Below, piece after piece: positions 1-10,319 of a stretch of DNA of 64,000 nt (positions are counted from its first letter, which is position 1; the number at the start of each line of letters is the position of its first letter). Position numbers and translations under genes: made by a program. Under the pieces are notes generated by a model. The model worked only from the letters and a program-made list of their open reading frames with translations. It did not search any database and was not told the DNA's origin. The stretch comes from Amylostereum areolatum. Taxonomy: Eukaryota; Basidiomycota; Agaricomycetes; Russulales; Stereaceae. The stretch spans positions 354,007 through 418,006 of the forward strand of contig SAXG01000033.1 in NCBI GenBank assembly GCA_012932865.1, written 5' to 3'.

Positions 1-882
1 GGACCGAATGAGTACGGCCGCGCTCACGAATCGTGTGATGAGCGTGAGACGGATACGTACTCCACGTGTCGCGGGCGGATGTATAAGTACGGGTACCATT
101 GCACAGAATTCATGAAGGTCTATTGGAAGTGATGATCAGCAATGTACTGGCCACATGGATGACGAGGTGAGACATACAGGATACTTGTGAGGGACGGGGA
201 CGACTACGACTACGAACATCCGTACTTACTCAATGAAATGCGGATCCAGCACCGAAGTGAGCGGCGAAGTGAGCGGCGCTGTCACAGCTGAGCTCGCGAT
301 CACGCGTCGGCTGTCAAAAACAGGTCAACATATATATAAAAGGATGGTGGAAAAAATCGAACGTTACTTACCTACCGACCTCCCCCACGGTACGTCGCAA
401 CGAGCCTTTCACCCCAGTCCAAACCCACCGTACGTCCCATCGAGGCCGCCCTACCCCCCAACGAGTGCAGGCGCTGCACACAGCGTAACTCTCGTTGAGA
501 GCGGCCTCGAAGCGCGCCTGTAGCAGTCAACGGCAGCGTCGGCGTTGCGTTTGCAGGCGGCAAACCCGTCGAACTGTATGTGGACGCACGGGCTGAGGTT
601 GTGCAGTGCTCGACCCCGCTGCTGCTATGTGCTCCAGACGGGGTCGCTGCGAGCCGACTGCGACGCGCAACGGGACGCGCCTTGGACGCGACGCGTCCGA
701 GCGCGTCGACGGTTTCCCACGCCCTCAGCCTCAGCCTCTCACCCTCATGCTCCCTCTAGACGGCCCCCACGGCTCAACTTCCGTCAAGGGATATCATGGC
801 AAGAGATAGGGTGCACACCCTCCCCCCTCAGTCACCGCAGTGGAACTCACCTTTTGCCCCATAGGTTCGCCGCTCGGAGCGC
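1..882. other. 5' flanking region, no gene supported
   Basis: This stretch precedes the first supported exon. A clear AT-rich TATA-like run lies at about 329-341 and could serve as the core promoter of the dioxygenase gene downstream. Several short open frames exist here, but they are Pro/Arg-rich GC-driven frames with no family resemblance. An additional 5' coding exon between about 545 and 880 cannot be excluded. Confidence 0.4.
329..341 (+). promoter_or_regulatory. TATA-like element
   Basis: The run tatatataaaa lies about 540 bases upstream of the first supported exon of the TET/JBP-like gene. It is the only strong TATA-like motif in the leader. Assignment to this gene is inferred from position only. 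Confidence 0.35.
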
Positions 883-2629
883 TTGCGCCAACGCGCACCA
901 CCACCACCACCACCTACAAGCCAACCTCCGCGTATAAGACGGGGTCAGCAGACACCTTCCCCGCCATCCACCTCCCAACAAAAGAAGCCGTGCAGCCCCC
1001 ACACGGATGGACCACCCAAGATCCGACGCCTCGCCCCCGAAGACCGCGACGCTTTCGACATCGTCGAGGTCGATATCGACATCATGGACCTCTATCGGGA
1101 AGCCCTTGCGCGCGAGGACGACGAGCCGGATTCGGATATAGAGGAGGAGGAGGAGGAGGAGGCTGGTGGAGATGCTGTAGCACCGAGCAGGTGCGTATAT
1201 TCGATTTACAATTTACAGTGCTAACTAGCGACGTCTGCTTTATTTCAGATCGCCCTTACCCTCTCCACCATCTATGGACGGGTTCTCCTTCAAACGGATA
1301 GGCAAACCGCCCTCCAGCAACCCTCCCAACCCTCCGCACACCAAGGCCGCGCGTCGCAAGCGAGCGAAGGAGCGCGCGCGCGCAAGTACATCCATTCGAA
1401 AGTTCAAGATGCGGCCCCACGTTCTACACAAATACACGAAGCTTATGCAATTCAAATGTGCCATCTCCGCTCGCGACCTGCCTCACACGAAAACTGCGTG
1501 GCTAGGACGAGAGGTGATCCTCGATGAAGACCCGGCCAGCTTCCGCAAAATCCACTGGGACGGAAGGTAGGCCACAACCTCCCTCGCAGGGTGCTCCACT
1601 AACGTATTTGCATATCTAGCAGACCCTTGGCACTCGTAGACCGAAATGGCTACATCATCTGCGTGATGCACGGACGACCCGACGACCCGACCTGGGACGA
1701 TGCGTGCGATCGCGTCGGTCTCAAGCTGGTGAACCTAGGGAAGCAATTTTACTTCAACGAGGCTGATTCAAAGCATCGTCGCGGTCAGTACCCGTGTTTT
1801 CATGCCGGTATATCCTATGGGGGCGGCCAAAAGGTCCATTCATCACATCGTGACTGTTGCATTGCGTTCTGACTTGTTTTTTTTTGGCAGGGACCAATGA
1901 ATCGTAAGCAACGGAGTAAAGGAAAGCAAGCGGCAGTCGACGACCTTCTCGCGGATGATGATGTCGTCCGTATAGCGGGGCACGGCAGCGGTGCGCTTCC
2001 ATCTTCGCAATGTTAAATCTGCTTACTTATGTATCCCTACAGCATCGTTCGCTACGACTGCACCGAAGCTATTCAAGCGCTTCGAAGATAACCTCACCGC
2101 CCTATGCGAGAGCGACCCCTCGTTGAAGCCGCCCTACCCCAACTCCGCCTGGGCCGCGACCACGTTCAACCTAGGCGGCGAGGTGATAACCATCCCGCAC
2201 ACCGACCACCGCAACCTCGCGAGTGGGTGGTGCTCAATCACTGCCCTCGGAAAATTCGACCCTCGGGTAGGTGGCCACCTGGCCCTACACTCGCTCAGGC
2301 TGGTCATCGAATTTCCTCCGAACACGGAGTGCTGCATCCTGTCCGCGTGTATTGTTCACTCCAACACGCCGGTTCAGCCGGGTGAGTTTCGATGCTCGGT
2401 CACGCAGTACAGCGCGGGGGGGCTGTTTCGGTGGGTGGCAAGTGGGTTTCGGAAGCTGGAAGATCTAGCAGTGCATGACCCCCAGCGAAAGGCAGAGATG
2501 AAGGCAGCTGACCCTACGCGGTGGGATACTCACATCTCGCTGCTTTCCAAGCTGAAGGACCTCGCATCCGACGTTGCTAGGGTTTTCGGGGTGAAGATGG
2601 AGGTCGAAAGTAGCTCAGACAGTTTGTAG
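883..2629 (+). CDS. TET/JBP-like 2-oxoglutarate/Fe(II) dioxygenase
   Basis: Five exons can be joined in frame: 883-1190, 1249-1566, 1623-1833, 1891-1990 and 2043-2629. They total 1524 nt, or 507 residues plus stop. The N-terminus is Pro-rich, followed by an acidic Glu run near residue 90 and a basic KAARRKRAKERAR stretch. The C-terminal half carries a double-stranded beta-helix pattern: HTDHRN (the HxD iron ligands), GGHLALHSLRLVIEFPPN, then ACIVHSNTPV (distal His), and RCSVTQYSAGGLFRWV (candidate 2-oxoglutarate Arg). This is the agaricomycete family that I recall as TET/JBP-like, whose members oxidise 5-methylcytosine. Activity here is inferred. Splice phases agree at every junction and no internal stop is seen. 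The third donor (GTCCAT) is unusual. The true start could lie upstream. A KDZ-type transposon gene lies about 2 kb downstream, an arrangement known for this family. Confidence 0.7.
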
Positions 2630-2788
2630 GGCACGCCGTACTAATAGATCATGTTTGATGAGTGATACGAAATCCAAATCACAATGAATTGGCTCATGAT
2701 GAAAAAGCAGAGGGGTGAAATGGTATGGGGTATGCATTAAATAAGCAAGGCATGATGACCATGCTGATAAGGACGGGCTGGAGGTAAA

Positions 2789-4179
2789 TTATACACGGAA
2801 AGCAAACAAGAAAGGAGCGAGGTGGGAGCACGATACCAGGGGCCGTCCACCAGACTGTCCGCATGGCGAATGCGAACATATCCTTGCCCGCCTTGCCTTT
2901 TGATGAATGTGTATGCACTGGGCGTGTGAGGGGACGGCCTTTTTCGCCGCGCTGGTGAGGATGGCGTCGCCGTGCTCGTACCCGTACCCCCGAGAGCCCT
3001 GACCGTAGGTGATGTCGAGCGAGGTGTGGCTTGATCGGCGGCCTTTCGCGCTTGAATCGTACCGCAAGTAGCCGTGCGGCCTATCGCCGACGATCTTGAA
3101 GTCGTAGCCGGGAGTAGTGTCGGGAGGCGGAGGAGGGGAGATGGAGGAGGCGGGGAAGGTTGAGGTCGAGCAAGAAGACTCCGGGGTGCTCGGCGACGAG
3201 GGCGTCGGTATTGACGAGGGCGGAAGCGGGTGGTGTAGACGGCGGGGGACGGGACGGAGGGAAGGGACGGTGGCAGGGGTTGACAATGCGGAGGAGGACG
3301 AGGAAGAGGCCGGCATTGACGAACCGAAAAAGGTGCTAGGCGACAGTGACGGGTTTGAGGCTGGTGTCGGCACGCTGGAGAAGTCGCATCGAACCTCAAA
3401 CTCGCTCATTTGGTTGATCTCTCGCAGCGCGAAAATGCCCTGTGCAACGATGCACCAGGACTTGTTGGAGTATGTGTCGTCGCACATGATCTTGGAGGCG
3501 AGCATTAAGGGAGCGCGAGGTCTTGTTGGGGAGGGCGAGCGGGCGCGGGCGTGGTTGCGGTGCGGCGGGTGGTTGACAAGCATGACGGACCGATCGTCGA
3601 AGTGGAAATCGGGGACGCTCCTGTCGGCGGCGGCATAGAGCTTGAAGTGCTCGATGGACGTGAGCGGCTTGGATAGGCTGGAGGGCGGGGGCGGGGACGT
3701 GGGGACATTGTCGAGGCGGAGCGAGGAAGAGGTTACGCGTCCGACTTCTGCAAAAAAAAAACGCAAGCGTGATACCAGTCAGTTCGTCCCGCTCGCGTCC
3801 GTGCATGCACGCACACGTCAAAGGGGGAAACAGAAAAATAGCACGCACTAGTCTCTCGTAGCCAGACTTAAAACAGAAGACAATCGTTCTGTTTTAAGCA
3901 CGCACCGAGCGCGGACGCTTCCCTGTCCCAGCATCCTCCCCCGAAGGGTAGTCGTCTTCGCCCGCACCGAGGCTTTCGCGTTCTTCGGGAGCGGCGACGA
4001 GCGAGCGAGCGGCACGGACGCAGGTAGCAGATGAACCTTGAAAGTACCACCGTCGAGTCGAGGTGATTCGAGCTTGCGGCTACCCAGTCGTGGTTGCCCG
4101 GGCTTGAAGGGGGGAGGCTCATGATGCCTGTGGAGGATCGATGGTTGAGCAGCGTGCTCTTCTTGGTGCTGGAGAGCAT
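2789..4179 (-). pseudogene. cyclin-like gene (PCL/G1 type), probably damaged
   Basis: The minus strand has a 325-residue open frame at 2789-3766, entered through a strong acceptor (poly-T then TTTGCAG) near 3767. It contains a segment characteristic of fungal PCL/G1 cyclins: LMLASKIMCDDTYSNKSW, then CIVAQGIFALREINQM. A long Ser/Pro-rich tail follows. In family members, REINQM leads into a conserved cyclin-box helix (EREM..YLEW type). Here the frame jumps directly to SEFEVRCDFSS, so about 20-25 residues appear to be missing. A plausible upstream exon lies between 4179 and about 3900, including the coding-like stretch CVRAARSLVAAPEERESLG, but its joins are uncertain. A functional cyclin would partner a cyclin-dependent kinase. 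The apparent internal deletion makes function doubtful. Confidence 0.5.
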
Positions 4180-4579
4180 GGGGGAGCTGTCCCCTGAGAG
4201 TAGAGTAGGTGGAGGAGGAGGTGGAGGAGCGCTAGCGTGTGTTTGCGGGCAAGGTGTTGCATCGCGTCGGCGTTCGGTAAGGGTGGTGGAGTGAGAGAGA
4301 AGGGGTGTTTCGGAGAGCATATCGGATGTGTGGATGCGTGTCCTTGCGTGGAGGATGAGAAGACGTCCTGGATGCATAGTAATTGGATTCGATGCCGGGG
4401 GATGCTCAGAGTCGGAGTCAGACGCGTACGGAGTGAACAGCGTGTGCGAGGATCTGCCGATACGCGTCGACGACGAACTGCGACTCGTATACCGATTTCT
4501 TACACACAAATCACACACGGCGATCAAGAGCGAGGTTAATAGCCAAATAGTGTAGTTGAAAATGTGCATCTAATGGATA

Positions 4580-6905
4580 TTAAGACAGTAAGAAGTCCCT
4601 AGACAAATGAAACGGATGGACACCGGTTTTGCGAAGATCGTCCACGATCATACGGTTGCGCAACTTCACCATCTCGTCCAAGAAGAAATCATACCGCACC
4701 TCCCTCATCTCCTTCACAATCGCCTGATATCCAACAAACCACGAGTTCGTCATCTCCGCGGCTGACGAGTTGAATCGCCAACGACCATGTACTACGAGGT
4801 CTGGGAACAGCGCCGGGTTACAGTGCTGTCCACAGAAATCGTCGGAGTCTTTATGCTTTGTCTTCATGTGAAACACGTCAACCGGCAAAGCGCAATCGGA
4901 GAAGTGAGTGTCACCTTCCGTGATGATATGCTTCTGCAGGCTGCAGGCGTTGTCGTAGAAGATAACTTGTGGGAGGGAATTTTTCGTGGGGAAAAGACCG
5001 TGCAGGAACTCCTGCACTAAATGTGAGACAATGAACAGAACGACGCCGAAAGAATTTACTCACTCGAGCGCCGTTAATCGCCTCCGACCCAAAAAAAGTC
5101 GCGCGGCCCAGCATTACACCACACGTCGCAACACGCAGCTGCTCGTTGTGAGTGCAACGCCGCCCAAACCGTGCCCGCAACTTCACGTTCCCTGCATCCG
5201 ACTTGTCCGGGCATCCCATCTCCTCTTCCACCTCTAGCAGCTCCTCCGTTTCGCCCTCGCCAGTTTCTTCTGCCCGCAACAACTTCTAGGCGTTCGAGGC
5301 GGCGTCGCAGTTGAAATAGCGCGGACTGGTCCTTCGTGTCCTCCAAGCGGCGGTGGGATGCGTCAGAGCAAGTGCGGAAACCTACACCAGCGTCTGCGTC
5401 ACATCCATCAACGACGCAAAGCTTGTCCTTGTACGAATGCTCGTCACAGAATCTTGCTCGCTGGGAAGGTAACTTGCCCTGGCAATCGTGCACATTGCAG
5501 CACGGCCGACCGACTGTAACGCCGTCCATAACAACGGCGCGCATTACACCTAGTAGGGGAAGGTCAGACAGGATCCAAATGCAAGTGTCAAATGGGACGT
5601 ACTGGGCTCCTCAAGTTCATCCTTGACTTCTATGGCGCAGCATCGATCGCACGCATGACTCCAGTACTCCTGGCCTTGTCCTGCCATGAGAATGTTCCGT
5701 GCGTTGAGGGCTTCCTCAAGACGCTTTGACTGATCGCCGAAAAACGCGTCCCAGACGATGGTGATGGTCATCGACGGAGAGACGGACCAAGCAGCCGGGA
5801 AGCGGACTCGTGCTTCGCCGTGTTCCAAGTCGTACATGCGTCCATTATTGCTCTGCATCGAAAGTTATCTTTTCGCAAGGATCATAAATCTTTCTGACCA
5901 GAACGATCAAGGTAACAGGTCATCCGGCGTACACATAACGGTATCCGCCAGGTCCAGCCTCTCCGCGGGCGCGGAAACCCTAATCCGATGGTCAGTTCAA
6001 GGTTCATATCAAGGTTGACTCGAAAGACTCACTAGGCGCAAACCATCGAGTTCGTGAATCGCATGCAGAGGGAGGTCTCGACAAAAATATGCTTGGTGAC
6101 ATGAATGGTCGACGGTGAACCCGGATAGTATGTGCGCTTCCGGTTGGAGGCGTGGTCGTGGACGTAGTAAGTTGGATAATAGTGTGTCCCACAATCTGAT
6201 ACAAACAACTTGTTAGCCCTGAGCGGAAGGTTTACAAGGTAAATAAGGCATACTTCGGCACGTCGCCGAGAAAGATAGCACGGGGACGGGACCATATTCT
6301 CTCGTAAAATGGACGACGCGGATGAACTCGATCTTGGAGAGATCGCGGGGTATCTGTGCTTGGCCAGGTCCTGATGCCGTGCACAGGGGGTTGAAGCAAA
6401 CCCGTGTCGGAGGGTAAAGGTCGCCAAAGCCTTACGAGACTAAGTCAGTAAACTGCGGTTAGAAAAAAGTCAAATATGAGCACTCACCAATATCGAAGGG
6501 CAGTCCGTGGTGCATGAAAACGTCCAGAAGATCTCCCGCTCAATGCCCTTGCAAAGAGCCGTCCGTGGTAGTCATCGACCATGCAAGGTCTTGGTAAATG
6601 GTCCAAAGATCGGTGACGACGGAAGGGTCGAGGTGTAAGGCAGACGCTAAGAAGCCGACGACGTTGGAAGGTAAGCGGTGAGGAGGGCCGGAATACGAGG
6701 AGGCGCAGTGCCAGGAAAGGCGTTCCTTCAGCTGCGCGATAAGTCGAAAAAAGAGAATAAGAGCATTAACCGAAACGGTCTCAGCAAGGCCGTCAGAGTG
6801 GGCGAGCAGAGGAGAAATAAGGGTGGAAAGGCCACGGCACCATGGCGCGAAAGTCTCTTCAAAGACTCTGGAAGGCTTGATGTGGCGACCGCCATGGCGC
6901 CACGG
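4580..6905 (-). mobile_element. KDZ transposon-associated CxC5-CxC6 protein gene
   Basis: Read on the minus strand from about 6905 to 4580, exon fragments follow the order of KDZ (Kyakuja-Dileera-Zisupton) associated proteins. The helical N-terminal part includes LSTLISPLLAHSDGL and NVVGFLASALHLDPSVV. The CxC5 cluster includes DLYPPTRVCFNPLC and CGTHYYPTYYVHDH. The CxC6 cluster includes HDCQGKLPSQRARFCDEH and GFRTCSDASHR. The C-terminal RNase H-like part includes VIFYDNACSLQKH, LPVDVFHMKTKHKDSDDFC and FNSSAAEMTNSW. The last exon (5017-4580) is fully open. The splice join near 5020-5065 is out of frame with the family-preferred reading, so the gene may be slightly decayed. It lies just downstream of the TET/JBP-like and cyclin genes. 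I did not find clear terminal repeats. Confidence 0.75.
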
Positions 6906-7240
6906 GAGGTTAACTGAGAACTAGCTTCAACGCGCCGCCATGGCGCCCTGGCGCCACGCCACAGCGCTATGTAGCGCGTCCGTTCAAATGTTTAACTTTC
7001 TGGTCGAGCTGGCGAACCTTCTCTCCCCTCGTTCTCTCGTACTTCTTGGACTTCTCAAATATCCTCAGACTACGACTTGATTCGACCGAACGATGCAGAC
7101 ACGAGCTCACTTGCTCGCGCGAGAGGGTATACATTCTAATTTCTATCTAATAATATGATGGCAGCGACAGCGTGAAGAAGATCGTAGGAAATACTCGGAA
7201 GAAGAGGATGACGGTTACAAGTACAGTGAATGACGGTAGG
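6906..7240. other. spacer between KDZ-type gene and repeat-protein gene
   Basis: The interval contains several catggcgccatgg-like palindromic stretches near 6890-6965 and no convincing coding frame. It may hold the promoter or 5' end of the minus-strand KDZ-type gene. Confidence 0.3.
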
Positions 7241-8460
7241 TTAAGCCTTTGGACGGAACGACATCATCTGAGCGTGGCGGATGCACGGTGGCAAGGGAGG
7301 CTCCGACGACCTGACAGGGATTGTAAAAATTACCTCCGTCTTATTCGGCCTCTCCAGCTTCCAAGACGAACCCTCCAGAAGAATAAACTTCTCCTCTCCA
7401 GGCTTGATTTGCGAGCGAGGGATGCCATGGCCAGCTTCCGCCGAATGAAATTCTCCTACGACGGTCGGAAGCCACCAGGTCTTCAAAGGTGGGAGGGCGA
7501 ATAAACGGAATTCAGGAGTTGTGTTGACAGGTTGATAGGTATCGGCGTCGACGAAGTCAAGGCAGTATTTGTGGGAATCAGCGAGACCTTTACCCCAAAT
7601 GCGCATCCGGAGGTTGGACTGTGGGAGGCGCTCGCTGATATGCACGTCCTCTTCCCCCTCCTCGGGCTTTTTCTAGATTCTATAGGTTAGCCGTATGCCA
7701 TCGAGCCAAGGAGAAGGGTGCTTACTCCCACCGGGTTGACACCGGCCGGCATGTAGGTAGATGCCTCCGCGATAAGAAAGGCGCGACCCTTCTCCATGTC
7801 GTCCTCAAACCCGTGTGCTATGGCCCATCTGTCCAACTCCTCTTGCCATGATCCAAGTGCGCAGTTCCGCCTTATGCACTGGATGACATACAGAAGGTCG
7901 AAAGCATTCTGGGGAACGTAGTTTGGATAGTGCTTGGAGACGTGGGACATGTAAACATTCTCCAAGACCTCCTGCCCGGGTTTCACAGGGTGTATATTTT
8001 TCGAGCGGAAGCGATGGGAATAGCGCTCGTTAGCGTGATGAAGGGGATGACTTCCGCTCCTCAGCTGTCGCGAATGGCCTTGGGGCTGGGGAGGACGAAG
8101 ACCTCGGGGATGGGAAGGGCCTTGGGTCTGGGGAGGGGCTTGGGTCTGGGGAGGGGCTTGGGTCTGAAGAGGGCCTTGGGTCTGGGGAAGGCGAGCGGAT
8201 CTGGTCCGGGGAAGGGAGGGGGCTCTGGTCTGGGGAGGGAAAGCGACTCGACTCTGAGGAAAGGGAGCGGCTTGGGTCTGGGGAGGGCCTTGGGTCTGGG
8301 GAGGGCCTTGGGTCTGGGGAGGGCGAGCGGATCTGGTCCGGGGAAGGGAGGGGGCTCTGGTCTGGGAAGGGAAAGCGACTCGAGTCTGAGGAAAGGGAGC
8401 GGCTCGGGTCTGGGGAGAAGCTCTGCCGGAGGTTGCACTGCGGTCAGACTTGGAAGCGTT
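7241..8460 (-). CDS. unrecognised protein with PQTQ-repeat N-terminus
   Basis: On the minus strand an open frame runs from about 8460, through a minisatellite, into a well-formed coding segment (EVLENVYMSHVSKHYPNYV ... GSWQEELDRWAIAHGFEDD ... ASTYMPAGVNPVG). A short intron follows (donor GTAAGC near 7727, acceptor ATCTAG near 7674). The second exon reads on as ISERLPQSNLRMRIWGKGL ... FVDADTYQPVNTTPEF ... KPGEEKFILLEGSSWKLE. Within the minisatellite this frame encodes repeated PPQTQA/PPQTQG units. The frame has no ATG, and an in-frame stop lies upstream near 8466, so the start must come from an upstream exon, plausibly beyond the LINE insertion. A final intron near 7330 (donor GTAATT) may alter the C-terminus. 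I do not recognise the family. It may be cargo or host DNA beside the KDZ-type gene. Confidence 0.45.
8085..8425. repeat. 18-bp-based coding minisatellite with higher-order duplication
   Basis: The plus strand repeats ggtctggggagggccttg-like units of 18 bp. A larger block (from gcgagcggatctggtccg through ggaaagggagcgg) occurs twice, near 8202-8270 and 8328-8404. All units keep a multiple of three, so the minus-strand PQTQ frame stays open throughout. This suggests expansion under coding constraint. Confidence 0.8.
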
Positions 8461-8638
8461 CAGTCAAAAGCTCGTCGTGGAACCTAGCTATAGGCAGTAC
8501 GAACCATGGCGGGAGAATGAGACTTGCGCGTAACGACTTTGGGCATGATGGACGTTGCAGTTCGAGTGGTACTGAAGGTGGGAAATCTTGATATAGCCCT
8601 CAGGCTTATGTATTACGTACGTCGTGTCCTCGACCTGG

Positions 8639-8653
8639 GCTGAGGGCATGTGA
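8639..8653 (+). repeat. left target-site duplication of the LINE
   Basis: The sequence gctgagggcatgtga here is identical to 9128-9142, immediately after the poly(A). The two copies bracket the truncated LINE exactly. Confidence 0.9.
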
Positions 8654-9127
8654 AATCGTTGGCCGTGGCGATTACTACGCCCGCTTCGTCCCCACCGAAC
8701 CCACCGCCTGCCCGTGCGGCGATGCCCCATACAAACCCGCGACCACATCCTCGCCGAATGCCCTCTTTTCGAAGGCCAACGGCACCACCTTCGAGCCGTC
8801 TCGCGAACCTTATCAACTCCCCTTATCCTCGGCACTCAAACTGGCCTCTCGGCCCTTGCCCAGTTCGTCGGCGCTTCACGCGCTTTCGCCAAAGTACCGA
8901 ACGAGCCTCCCCCTCCCCCTGACCCAGACGACGTGGACCCGGGATGATCTACCTTCTTGTTTGCTTCTCTAATTACATCTGACCCTTCTCTCGATACAAT
9001 GACCCTCATACTCAACCGTCCTACTCGTACATCCCACTTTACTCTACCTACCTACACCCACGGCCGCATTTAGTCTTACGTACTTGACGCGGGATACAAA
9101 TGTAATCAAAAAAAAAAAAAAAAAAAA
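8654..9127 (+). mobile_element. 5'-truncated non-LTR (LINE) retrotransposon with poly(A)
   Basis: The insert carries the 3' end of a non-LTR polyprotein. Its plus-strand frame reads YYARFVPTEPTACPCGDA, shifts, then continues RDHILAECPLFEGQRHHLR and ALAQFVGASRAFAKVPN, ending at 8947. This is the Cys-His tail typical of agaricomycete LINE reverse transcriptases. A 3' UTR follows, with an A-run of about 20 bases ending at 9127. A perfect 15-bp direct duplication flanks it. The length of 474 bp shows severe 5' truncation. The reading-frame change near 8715 suggests decay. Confidence 0.85.
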
Positions 9128-9142
9128 GCTGAGGGCATGTGA
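9128..9142 (+). repeat. right target-site duplication of the LINE
   Basis: This is a perfect copy of 8639-8653 directly following the A-run, as expected from target-primed reverse transcription. Confidence 0.9.
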
Positions 9143-9788
9143 CTCGACGCGCGTCGCGTCGAAGGTGCGGGCGCGGCACCTTCAACACGCGTACGCACGG
9201 CGAGCCGAACAATGAACATGAGGTCAATCACTCACTGGGATGGGAATATATGACCGATATTACACCGATGTTACACCGAGAGAACGGGCAACGACGTTCT
9301 CCGATATCCGCAGTCCATCCCGCACGTTTAATCTGATTTCTTTGTTCGAGAGATTAGATGCCAGGAGCATCGCGCGCGGAGTCCGCACCCGGACAAAGCA
9401 GCGGGCACAAAGCAGTGGGCAGTGGGCACCCTGCCAGACAAAATGCCAGACAAAGCAGTGGGTGTAGGGTTATTAATCTCTATGGATCCTTGCATTGTGT
9501 CGCAATCGAAGGGCAAAGGTCAGTGGAATTGAAAGGTATAAATGAATGACTGGTTCGCATGTTTTTCTCCCCAGTTCTCGGAACGTCATCTTGAGCACTC
9601 CAAGTCTCCCGTCTGGATCTGACTTTTCCATCTCTTTGAGACTCTCGCACTCAACTCCTACCTCGTACTTCTTGTTCGCAAGTCCCCTCATCCTCATCGC
9701 CTTACTTCCCCCTTAGCAGGCTTCTCCAAAGGTGTGTTAGTATATAAATTTGAGGCTACCTTATCACTGATCATTCCCATCTAGAATC
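9143..9788. other. intergenic region upstream of orphan gene
   Basis: No convincing coding frame is seen. The interval holds small internal duplications (gcagtgggca and gccagacaaa motifs near 9415-9460). A TATA-like gtatataaatt near 9739-9750 precedes the next gene by about 40-50 bases. Confidence 0.4.
9739..9750 (+). promoter_or_regulatory. TATA box of orphan gene
   Basis: The motif tatataaat lies about 45 bases upstream of the ATG at 9789. If it is used, the 5' UTR would be very short. Confidence 0.4.
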
Positions 9789-10319
9789 ATGCCTCCATAC
9801 CAGGGTATGATCGGAAGCTGCGCGATGCGTTTCATCGGCCAGGAAACGCAGGATCTATACCTCCACAACTACCTTCACGATAATATCCCTGTTAAGTGTC
9901 GTCAAAACACTACCTGCTCTGCATGGGGAGAGGCATTGGCCTCAATGGAGGTGTCATTCACTCCCCCCGCACCCAACGCGGTTTGGTATGCTGCTCCTGG
10001 AGCCCTAGGCCGTATCGAGATACAAGATCATGGCTTTCCAGGCGCTATCCCGTTCAAAAACCTTCCCAATGTCCTGCCAGAGGCCCCCACCGTCATCTGG
10101 ATCAACGGGCAGCCAACCGTTGGCTACCAGATCCAATGGAACCACACGGTCGCGGAGTCCAACAATTGGAGCCCGGCGTTCCACTACCACGAACACGAAG
10201 AGAGAGAAAGCCACTACATCGCTCCACCTATCAAGATGGTCAATGGAAAGCATCACTCCTTCGACAGGGTACACTATGGCTCGCAGGTCCAGGCGTTTCG
10301 CAGGGCAGTGTTGGATTGA
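9789..10319 (+). CDS. single-exon orphan protein, 176 aa
   Basis: This uninterrupted frame starts MPPYQGMIGSCAMRF and ends AFRRAVLD at a TGA. Amino-acid composition is normal rather than low complexity. Notable stretches are WYAAPGALGRIEIQDHGFPG and a His-rich FHYHEHEERESHYIAPPIK. No signal peptide or transmembrane segment is apparent. A TATA-like motif lies close upstream and the ATG context is atcATGc. I do not recognise the family. The lack of introns contrasts with neighbouring genes. It could be a lineage-specific gene or a retrocopy. The DHGF and HYHEHEE clusters could bind metal, but that is speculation. Confidence 0.6.
   Translation: MPPYQGMIGSCAMRFIGQETQDLYLHNYLHDNIPVKCRQNTTCSAWGEALASMEVSFTPPAPNAVWYAAPGALGRIEIQDHGFPGAIPFKNLPNVLPEAPTVIWINGQPTVGYQIQWNHTVAESNNWSPAFHYHEHEERESHYIAPPIKMVNGKHHSFDRVHYGSQVQAFRRAVLD

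Noticed and set aside
840..1301. 153-codon frame overlapping the first exon of the dioxygenase gene
   Set aside because: It is an out-of-frame shadow. The frame starting at 883 joins correctly to the downstream exons.
8061..8438. 125-codon minus-strand frame (LPRPKALPRPK repeats) and the 185-codon plus-strand GLGRGLGLGR frame
   Set aside because: Both are alternative readings of the minisatellite. Only the minus-strand PQTQ frame continues into convincing coding sequence.
8654..9127. SINE-type element
   Set aside because: The insert contains a readable LINE C-terminal coding segment, so it is a truncated LINE rather than a SINE.
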